This document shows positions 55,595-64,000 of a DNA stretch of 64,000 nt, piece after piece. Where the stretch lies: the NCBI GenBank assembly GCA_963678675.1, contig OY783199.1, positions 23,185,546 through 23,249,545 on the forward strand, read 5' to 3'. Under the pieces are notes generated by a model. It saw nothing but the letters and a program-made list of their open reading frames with translations, had not been told where the DNA came from and did no database searches. The first letter of the stretch is position 1. Each line of letters starts with the position of its first letter. The translations under genes and the position numbers were made by a program. This stretch comes from Xiphydria camelus. Lineage: Eukaryota; Arthropoda; Insecta; Hymenoptera; Xiphydriidae.

Positions 55595-58500
55595 ATGAGC
55601 GCCCCAGCTGTAAAATCCTCTATACCTGGAGTCGGCACCTCGCCGCAGTCTACGGGTCATTCCTTGTTACCGATGAATATGATGGCGCAGAAGGTGGTAC
55701 CGGGTGCCGAATCAGGTGCTATGAAACCACTGTCGGGCAGTGGTGTGAGCTATGTAACTCTACAGCCGGCCAGTCAGCCACCGAGCTTGGTTCAGGACCA
55801 CAGACAGACGGTGTATCAAACATCGTCGTACGTGAGCAACTGCACGGAAAAGGAATCAGAATCGGAGAAGGTCATTGCCAATGGCGTGGAGCCGGTAAAG
55901 ACGGAAACGGTGCAAGAAACACCTGCGCCCGCGAAAGAGAACGAATCAAACTGTAACAACAATTTAAGCCCAGAAAATGCAGTGCAAGGAGAACAGGGCG
56001 AAGTGGTCAAAGCGACAGGAACGGGGACAGGACTGGAATTACCAGCCGTTACTACAGATCTCTCTGGTACATAGGTTTTGTCTTGGGTCTAGTAGAATAT
56101 ATCCTCGTTTTGCATTAAAATTATCGTTAAAAATAATTGCCGTCAAATTGATAAAACGTTCATCGAGTTATCGATACTTTCGCGGCACCGATTCGGTAGA
56201 AATCGATGGATCCTTACAACGCAACGCTATTACCTATTGCTCAAGTTTCTAAACGATTACGATATTCTTTGCAGCATTTACCACTCACGCACAAAATAAA
56301 ACCGAGGACAGAAAGACGGGTGCTAATAACGCTTCCACGGAAGCGGAGAGCGCTCCTGCGAGTGCGGCATCTCAACAGAGCAAACCCTCCACGCTACAAC
56401 CTGTGGAAGGAGCGCCAACAAAAATGGAGGTTGCTCAAAAATCAAAAGCACAAGTCCAGCCTACAAAGACTATGGTCGTCGAGAGCGCCGCGACGTCTAC
56501 GTCAGCCACTGCTCCGCCAAAGTCCGAATCAAAAGCTGCTAATGCCCCTGTGAGAAGCACGAAGCGAAAATCTAGAGAATTAAAAGAGTTGAAGGGGGGA
56601 ACCGGAACTACCGAGGGTGGTAGTAAACCCAAGAGGAATCGAATTCAAACGCAGCCGTATCAAAGTCCGTTGCCGGAAATCGCATTGATCGTGAAGCAAA
56701 CGTTGAATAAACATCACAGTACGAAAGCACCCGATGACAAACTTATCGTATTCTACAAGTACGTATTTTCCTAGTTTTCGACGATATTTCGTTGCGTCCC
56801 CGGTTGAATAATCTAAAATAATTTGTCTGGATTCCTCAGAAATGAGTTTTTGGCTGTCAGAAACGCTGAGGGTAGCTTCTACGTTTGCCAAGCCATGCAG
56901 AATATATACAAGTCTAGCAGACGCATTCGTATTCGTTGGTTGTCCCAGGATAAAAATAACGGCGAGATATATTCGCCGGATTTTTACGACTTCACAGGTA
57001 TGTTGGCTCTACGGAACCACCGCTAATTACACAGGTCCACAAAAGTAAATTTTTTTTTCTGTATTTCGAATCGTACCAGGTGATTCTTGTAGATTGATGT
57101 GAGCCAAAAACGAATTGGACTCTCAAATTTGCGTACCGCGTCAGGATTTCGAGATACTTGAGGTTAAATGTACGAAAACAGGCGATTTTAGCCATATTCA
57201 TGGCTCCATTACAATGAAAGTAAAAATGTTTTCTTAATTGCACTTGCAGCATTTGAAAGTGTTGTTTTTGAACTTTTTTTCAATACATTACTTGATTGTT
57301 CCTAAACGATCTTATAAAGCCAAATTTCAGTACAAGTCTATTGTTCAGGTTCATTTAGGCGTGTAGCGCGGTGGACTTACACGATCGACTTGTACTGAAA
57401 CTTAGCTTTATACAATCGTTTAGAAACAATCAAGTAATGGCCTGGAAAATTAAAAACCGACACTTCCAAATGCTGTAAGTGTAATGAAGACAAATTTTTT
57501 AGTTTCATTGTAATAGAGCCGTGAATATGGCCAAATTCGCCCGTTTTCGTATAGTTACCGTCAAGTATTTCGAAATCCTGATGTGGTACGCAAATTTGAG
57601 AGTCAGATTCGTTTTTAGCGCACATAAATCTATAAGAATTACCTGGTTTGGTTCGAGATACAAAATCACTGTGGTCCTGTGTTATCGGATCTTCGATTCG
57701 TGCTTGGGTTGATCGATTGTCGTCTTTTTCATTTTCAGATTTCGATTGCATACTAACGAATCTTAATTTAAACAAAATTGACAAGAACAAGTATCAGCTG
57801 ACGAAGATCGAGCTACTGCGCACAGAGAATATTCTAAAACGAGCTATCGACGTCGAAGCGGGTGTCTCGGAGAAGCCACGAGTGACGGAAGAGCATCCTG
57901 ATGGATGTGAGTTTGACGATTGTCTAACCACGAAATGATACTCATTATCGTTGATTGCATTAGCCGACTATATTAACGATCGATTGTTTCCGTTTATAGT
58001 GGACCTTTCCCTCTACAAAGACGAGTCACAGCTGAAAAGGAGAAAAGGTAGTGACCCTGGCAAGCAGAAGCAACGACCGCGTAAGAGATCCAAAAGATCC
58101 TCTAGTACTTCTGAAGAAGACGAAGACGAAGACGAAGATGAAGACGAAGACGAGGACAGCAGCGACGAGGAAGAATTGGAGAAGAAATCATCACCGAAAA
58201 TATCTCGTATGAAAAAGCGACCCGTCATCAACAAAGCCTTGGCGATCGCAAAGTCCGTCGCGAAAGGACCCAGCAGATCGGAAAGGGCGTTAAATAGAGG
58301 CGCTAAATCCGGTAACGGTAGTACTGTCGTATCTACCACTTCCACGATTGATCCGAGTAAAAAAAACGTCGAAACCAAAAAGGTGGAGGCCAAAAAGACC
58401 AACAATAAGCAACAAATTAACAATGCCAGCGGACCCCCGAGAACAAAGTTGCGCGGTAAGTGAAATTTTGCGGGGAAAAAGAAATACGTCTTCCCGCAAA

Positions 58501-58658
58501 ACTTAACTCGCGCGATTCGCCTGTGGTTTCCAGGATCCGCGCAGAACTCTCAAGAAAATAGCAACGCGCCGGGACGTCCGAAGCGAGTCGCCGCCGCAAC
58601 GAGTATCTCCGCCGCCGAGGACTCCTCTACGCGCAAAAAGCCACGTGGCAGGGCATAA
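55595..58658 (+). CDS. Unnamed nuclear protein with Tudor/PWWP-like module
   Basis: I do not recognise a named family. Six exons fit in phase: 55595-56066, 56275-56758, 56840-56997, 57739-57906, 58000-58455 and 58534-58658 (1863 nt, 620 residues). The N-terminal half is low-complexity (Ser, Thr, Pro, Glu, Ala) up to a basic patch (KRKSRELKELKGG). A compact module at about residues 315-410 reads NEFLAVRNAEGSFYVCQAMQ, then RIRIRWLSQD, YSPDFYDFTDFDCILTNL and a helix ENILKRAIDVEAG; its strand pattern with Trp and Tyr resembles a Tudor/PWWP barrel (inference). After it come a nuclear-localisation-like RKRSKRSS, a 20-residue Asp/Glu tract (about 58110-58175), a Lys-rich stretch and a final basic KKPRGRA. 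The ATG at 55595 is chosen because the upstream frame looks like UTR. Chromatin role is inferred only. Confidence 0.85.
57026..57686. repeat. Inverted duplication of an exon-like unit inside intron 3
   Basis: Two arms of about 300 bp (57026-57340 and 57385-57686) are inverted copies, separated by about 45 bp. The right arm, read on the minus strand, is open for over 90 codons (CAKNESDSQICVPHQDFEIL and on to KAKFQYKSIV), begins after an ACACAG acceptor-like site and ends at a GTAAGT donor-like site. The left arm has stops in the equivalent frame. I do not recognise the peptide. Confidence 0.7.
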
Positions 58659-61613
58659 AACGTCGATACGCGTCACTTTCGATATTATTCCATGTATACA
58701 ACAGGGTCTACGTCGTAGATAAGAGATGAATGTACATTGTACATAGAATATTACCAAAACTCCGCGAAAAGAAAAAAAAATAGAGAAACTCGTTCCGAAT
58801 TCTACACGCTTTGCTGCGGAAGATATCTCGTTACTTCAGGAAGCGTTTTTCTACAGCCGCGAAAATTCATAGATTCGGAACTGTATCTTGAAACTAATCG
58901 AATGCGAGATATGAACGATTATATTAATTGAAAATTGAAAGATTTTAACGAGCACGAATCGGAAACTATTCGCTAGAAACACGCCACGCTGGTTTTGAAA
59001 TGCCGTCGTACATGAATAATATCTCATCTACGTCTTAGATTCGGATGGGTCGCGAGAGAGAATTTCTCGTAGCATACATGTAAGAATTGGAAGGTACCTT
59101 GATCGGGTAACAATTATCCATCGGGGCGTGATGTCGCGAACTAATGCACTCTTGCAATAGTCTATTTTTGATGTTGTAAGTGAATCACACGTGATTCGGT
59201 TGGGTTTAGAGTACACTTTCCATTGGATATGATAACTATGTACAAATATATATGTCTGGGGTATATAAGTGTTCTGTAAAACAGAGAGAGAGAAAGAGAG
59301 AGAGAGCAAGAGCGAGAAAGAGAGAAACAATCTGAGACCTGAAGATCCACGATCCATAGATCTAGGAATATCATGGCGTAGAACATGTTATATAATAATC
59401 TATAGATCTAGAAGTCCAAGATCTATAGATCTAGCGGTTGGAAGGTATAATTTCTGATCCCCGATAGAAAAAAAAAATACAAAAAGAACCGCCTCGTCGC
59501 GCGAATAGTCGCATTTTCCAATCTGTGGAGAGTTTGACGAATGAAAGCCCGGGTGAATCTTGACAATTTGTAGAATCCTACAAGAGACAGCTATAGCGCC
59601 CTCTATGATTTAGCCACTTAAAAATATTGCATTTTAGATGTAAGCACTTGATTTTGTCCGAACGCATCAGGACTCAATTGTATAAACTCTTAATTTTACT
59701 CTCGTTATTTTTTATCCTTATATCGAAATCGTGATGTATATTATTTCATTGCGACGATAAAGAATGACAAAATGCCAGATGTTATACAGTTCACACACCA
59801 AACCCTAAATCATGATTTATCGGTGTAAGCGGATAAGTTATTTTAGAATATATTCATATCAGTACAGAAGAGAGAAAGAGAGAAAGATCCGATCCTTGAT
59901 TCCGCAAATATCATCGCGATGTTTTTATTTTTCGCACATAAGCGTTATTTGATAATCAAGAGTTGACTGCAGAGTTCATAAAGATAAGGAAAGTAGAACG
60001 GTTCCTTGGTTACACGACCGAAATCCAACGTGGGCGTCGGATTTTGTATTTCCGGATGAAGGCCATTTTGGGTTTTATTTGGATGCTCAATTCTTTGATA
60101 ATTGAATGAATGACGAAATCACAAATAGACGTAAAATTCTTTGGTATACCAAAAATTTGAAATATCTCACGAAATTGTACAAAATTCTAATGTAATACTC
60201 GTGGCGCAACGATATTGAATTTAAGGAAGAAACAATTCTTTTGCGTCGTCGATTTTCTCTTGCGGCTTTTCTTCTAGGGAGAAGAAAGTAATTCGCGATC
60301 GAAAATGCTTCTTTCTTCCAATTGCGGAGCATTCTTTCAGAGGGCAAATTTAATAGTTCTTCTGCGAACTTTTTTCGTAAGATCGAGCAATTTCAATTGA
60401 TTAGCTACGCGATAATTATAGGTATGTCTTGTGGTCGATATAAAGTTTGTTAATTATGTTTTAGTCGTAACTGGTATCCACTCCGAGGATAATATTGTTA
60501 TACACAGCGAAAGGGAAGCATAGTACGGAGTACTTGTCCTTTTAAGCAGTACCGGGCCTCCCTTTCGCATTTTAAGTTTAGGTTTTAAAGGGCAAAACAC
60601 GCTGTTCCGAGGAGAAAAAGGTCGCTAGGAGTCATCATTTAATTTTGCGAAGCAACTGTAGTCTTTAATTCGGTGGTTGTCGTTCAGAGCGCGATAATTT
60701 TTTTAATTCTATTACCTCGAGACATTGTATACCGTGCCCAGTATATCGCAGTACACACGATACGAATAAAATTATATGTCGTTTTTTTCTTTATTCTTAA
60801 GAATATAAAGAAAACAAGCAAGGTGAATGTGAATGTGAATGTGAATATTCTTAGAAGTCCCAGGCGCGTATCCTCCCTCACTGGAAATGGCATACAATAT
60901 AATTATCATATTAGGTGGTTAAGGTGGGTCTATTACTTCAAGAAAGGGACACTGATGGATAATCGACATTAATGTCCGTTTATAAATGCACATTGTATTT
61001 GAGACACGCGTGCGCGCGTGCGCAGACACACAACACATGCAAAAAACGACACATTGTATAAATTTAGTAAAGGATTTTAGTAATGATACCAGAGGTATTG
61101 TGTCTATGTTGCTACCATCCGATTTTGTTGTTAGAGAAGTTTCTTTCTTTTTCCTCTTATATACGGCTCGGTTTTACGTGCACTTTTCGCACGTAGATGC
61201 CAATTACTCCCGAGCTTTTTAATGGAAGACGAATAAATAAACATATATACGAATACCAAACATTTTTCGTCATCAAATTAAATTTCTGGTTGCAAGAGAA
61301 CACGAGTTCGCTCGAGTACGCTATTTGGAATGTTCAACGGGCAAAGATCGATAGAAGGAGATTAAATAATTGTATATTATAATATGTACTGCACGAAGGG
61401 CATCTATTATTTTTGTAAAAGAAATCGAGAAATTATAGCACGCATGGATATGAATTTGTTTTATTAAGTAATTGTGCAAAGATATATGATTAATTGAGAC
61501 AAATATAGATTGAGAAAGAACAACTGAGATTTCCATTTGCTAAGTTCCAAATTCCTTTTATTTCTTATTTCCATTACACTTTTCTTATTCGGCGCATGTA
61601 ATTGGCAAAAATA

Positions 61614-61680
61614 TTAGGTTGTCACAAAAGCTTTGTTACGCTTGAAAGGAAATTTGTTAAGGTTTCTTTTTTATTTATTC
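61614..61680 (+). repeat. Solo mariner-type terminus
   Basis: TTAGGTTGTCACAAAAGC preceded by TA resembles the end of mariner elements of a different subfamily from the copy at 28070. No partner end or transposase is found; the AT microsatellite begins 35 bp further on. Confidence 0.4.
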
Positions 61681-61712
61681 TTAAATCTCTCTCAAATCTC
61701 CAATCCATAAAT

Positions 61713-61714
<2 letters not shown>

Positions 61715-61760
<46 letters not shown>
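61715..61760. repeat. AT dinucleotide microsatellite
   Basis: Uninterrupted run of about 23 AT units. Confidence 0.95.
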
Positions 61761-61764
<4 letters not shown>

Positions 61765-61954
61765 ATCCAAATAATAATATATAATAATTTATTTATGTGT
61801 TTAGCATTTTCGACCTTTACACAGAGTACAAAATACAACCTTTTATAAATGATTAGACTTATAAAACCTTTAAATTCCAAGTAGTAACAATTAAGAATAA
61901 AGATCAGTAATAGAGCGGATATATGTGTAATATTGTGGTATGCAATAAGTGCCA

Positions 61955-62195
61955 CTTTCGCATTTTTGTCACATTTTTGTGAAATCCGAGTCAGACAGGG
62001 GAATTTGTTCCTTATAAGTACGTGCAGTTGCAAGCGTATTTTCTACCTTATATTATTAACGGTCTAAGGTGGAATTTGCACCTAAATTATATTCGACCTC
62101 ATGCACGTATTTAGGTATAAAGAAAAAACTTCTTTATCCAACTCAGACTTCACAAAAATATGACTGACTTGGCGGCTTTTGCATCTCTACCGGGT
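61955..62195. repeat. Relative of the MITE at 11886-12152
   Basis: Shares GGGGAATTTGTTC.TTATAAGTAC and a 50-bp block (ATTTTCTACCTTATATTATTAACG, here inverted relative to the first copy), and ends in GGCTTTTGCATCTC-type sequence. Lies just upstream of Sgf29. Confidence 0.65.
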
Positions 62196-62449
62196 GTTTT
62201 CCTGGATTTACGGTACGCATGTGCAGGACGTTATGTGTCAAGTTGGGGGGAAGAAGAGTCCAGATGGCGCTTGGAGTTGGCGTTGCCTTGGAGACGCTTG
62301 AAGACGCTATGATCCGTCGTGTCAAATGTTCGAAACGAAGTGATGTTTACGCTTATCCTCAAGCAGTAATTTGAAAATATTACCCGCTAATTAAATATCA
62401 TCGCGCCTAAAATTGCTCTGTCCGAATTGGTAGAGGCAAACTTTTACTC

Positions 62450-64000
62450 ATGCCTTTCACAGCAGATGCGGCGGCTCACCAAATACAGGTTACGTAGCAA
62501 AAAACTTCGTTGGAAGCCACAAATCTTGAAAAAAAGAACATACGATTCGAACCATATGCGACGATATCGTTTGTAAGCTCATAAACTGTTTGATATTTCA
62601 GGAGCGGCTCAAAAATATCTATAACTTGGTGCACGAGATAGAAGACGAGCGAAATCGCTCTGAACACAACCTGAATAACATAATAAAGGCCCATGAGAAG
62701 ATTACTCCAGATGACAAGGTTTCTCCATACTATCAGCAGAAACTGAAAAATCTATACAATGCCGCGGTGTCGGATGCTCAACAAGAAGAAGAGCTGATAC
62801 GCAAGGCGCTTTCGAAGATCAATGAAATCCGTGCCATCAGAAACGAATGCCGCATTCAGGTATGAAAAACGATGCAGTTAACAAATGTCCAAAGAAAGTA
62901 TATCTTAGAAGTTGTATTATTTTAAAGGATCTACGTAGTACACTTACTTATGTGTGCGAATAACACATGATCAGGCTTGTTTAGAAATAAATTGAATCAA
63001 CGATAACTTTCAGGCTCGTAATGCTGGAAATAAAGAAACTATTAGAAGGGGTGCTTTGATGAAGATGTTGCTGAGTTCAGCGCAAACTCTTCCCTTATAT
63101 GTCGGTAAAGCACCAGGTGCAAAAGCTCCAGCCTTGTGTGGAGCGGTTCCCGCTGAACCTACGTATATTGCAAAGGTAAATTTTCCGATGTCAACATAAA
63201 TTACATTAAACCTTTCGTGCCGTTATGCGGTCAAATTTTTAAGGAATAATGAAGACATTTTGAAATTAAATTGTTGGCAGCAGAAAACTTAAAAAATAAT
63301 ATACTAACACATGAATTATGTTTCATTCAGATGGGAGACATGGTTGCAGCATTGGTAAAGGGCTCTGAAGAGGAGGAAAATTGGATACTTGCGGAAGTGG
63401 TGCAGTTCAACCCAACTGCAAATAAGTACGAGGTAGATGACATCGACGAGGAGCAAAAGGACAGACATATCCTGTCACGACGTCGCGTTGTTCCCCTACC
63501 ATTGATGAGAGCTAATCCAGAGACTGATGCGCATGCATTATTTCCAAAGGGTTCTATAGGTATATATTATTAATTCGTATAAAAAGTTGGTTAATTTCTG
63601 CTAAACGACAATGGAAAACTCTCGTTAATACGAACTCGAAGGGGCTAACAAATCGAATGTTCGTTTTATTTGAGCAATTTACTATTGATATTCCTGTCAG
63701 CGATATGATTTGATTTGAATTCGGATTAACAAAAGTTTATTGTATCGAGTGCTTTTCATTTAGGTTGACTTATGCAGGCTCGAGTGTTCATTCATTTAGT
63801 TTTGCGTTTCAATTTTCATGAGTTGAACCATTTTGTTGATTTCAACTCGTGAATAAATAAAACCATTCAAATTTTTACTAGGTATAGGATTTTTGTTTGG
63901 TGTAATTAAGTGTATTAACTGAATTCGAGTGAATAACGGTTTACTGTATTAACATCCAATGCCAGAAAGTAGAATTAACTTTAGCAATGATTATCTTATT
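62450..64000 (+). CDS. Sgf29: SAGA-associated factor 29 (3' part beyond window)
   Basis: Subunit of the SAGA/ATAC histone acetyltransferase modules; its tandem Tudor domains bind H3K4me2/3 and recruit Gcn5. Four exons fit in phase: 62450-62488, 62602-62859, 63014-63175 and 63331-63559 (229 codons plus one base). Exon 1 gives MPFTADAAAHQIQ; exon 2 a coiled-coil region with RNRSEHNLNNIIKAHEK and SPYYQQKLKNLYNAA. Exon 3 has RRGALMKMLLSSAQTLPLYV and PALCGAVPAEP. Exon 4 begins the tandem Tudor: GDMVAALVKG, ENWILAEVVQFNPTANKYEV, DDIDEEQKDRHILSRRRVVP. About 64 residues (second Tudor) should follow beyond the window, judging from the 293-residue human protein. Positions 63560-64000 are intron. Confidence 0.95.

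Larger units (their letters stand above)
58659..62449. other. 3' UTR of unnamed gene, intergenic DNA, Sgf29 upstream
   Basis: 3.8 kb with no recognisable gene. Contents: a GAGA-rich run (59281-59325), four GTGAAT units (about 60823-60846), a mariner-type terminus TTAGGTTGTCACAAAAGC at 61614, an AT microsatellite (61715-61760) and a MITE relative at about 61955-62195. Sgf29 promoter elements are not evident beyond moderate CpG content from 62210. Confidence 0.55.

Overview
The window is nuclear DNA from an animal, almost certainly an insect. The genes carry short GT-AG introns as well as very long ones, and there are five recognisable metazoan gene units. The repeat content (mariner, pogo/Tigger-like elements, Penelope-type ribozyme motif, non-LTR fragments, TATA-targeted fold-backs, TTAGG-type arrays) is typical of insects. 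The CpG-rich exons and promoters in an AT-rich background suggest Hymenoptera, but this is inference and I cannot name a species. Nothing here is bacterial or viral.

Layout. Positions 1-8324 (minus): Aha1/AHSA1, the Hsp90 ATPase activator, with eight exons; the last one runs off the left edge. Positions 8325-12366: intergenic, with a possible heat-shock element upstream of Aha1. Positions 12367-51029 (minus): blistered/SRF, a MADS-box transcription factor. Its five coding exons form a complete in-phase 379-residue reading frame spread over about 39 kb, and its introns 2 and 3 (about 17 and 16 kb) are packed with nested and fold-back transposable elements. Positions 51030-53236: SRF upstream region with two perfect CArG boxes, which suggests autoregulation. 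Positions 53237-53809 (minus): intersex/MED29, one exon. Positions 53810-55594: CpG-rich divergent intergenic region. Positions 55595-58658 (plus): a 620-residue nuclear-looking protein that I do not recognise by name; it has six in-phase exons, a Tudor/PWWP-like module, an Asp/Glu tract and a basic tail. Positions 58659-62449: 3' UTR and intergenic DNA. Positions 62450-64000 (plus): Sgf29, the SAGA tandem-Tudor subunit, running off the right edge.

Functionally the right half is a cluster of transcription and chromatin genes: SRF (DNA-binding factor), MED29 (Mediator), an unnamed putative chromatin reader, and SGF29 (H3K4me3 reader of SAGA). Any co-regulation is not shown by the sequence.

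I reconstructed exon boundaries by hand from reading-frame phase, GT/AG signals and remembered family sequence. In every complete gene the exon lengths sum to a multiple of three. The most noteworthy non-coding material is: the CArG cluster upstream of SRF; a read-through splice donor in SRF that would give a His/Pro-rich alternative C-terminus; an inverted exon-like duplication inside an intron of the unnamed gene; a set of fold-back elements that all start CAG and lie between TATA copies; and two copies of a TIR element, one of which carries one of these fold-backs, giving a filled/empty-site comparison.
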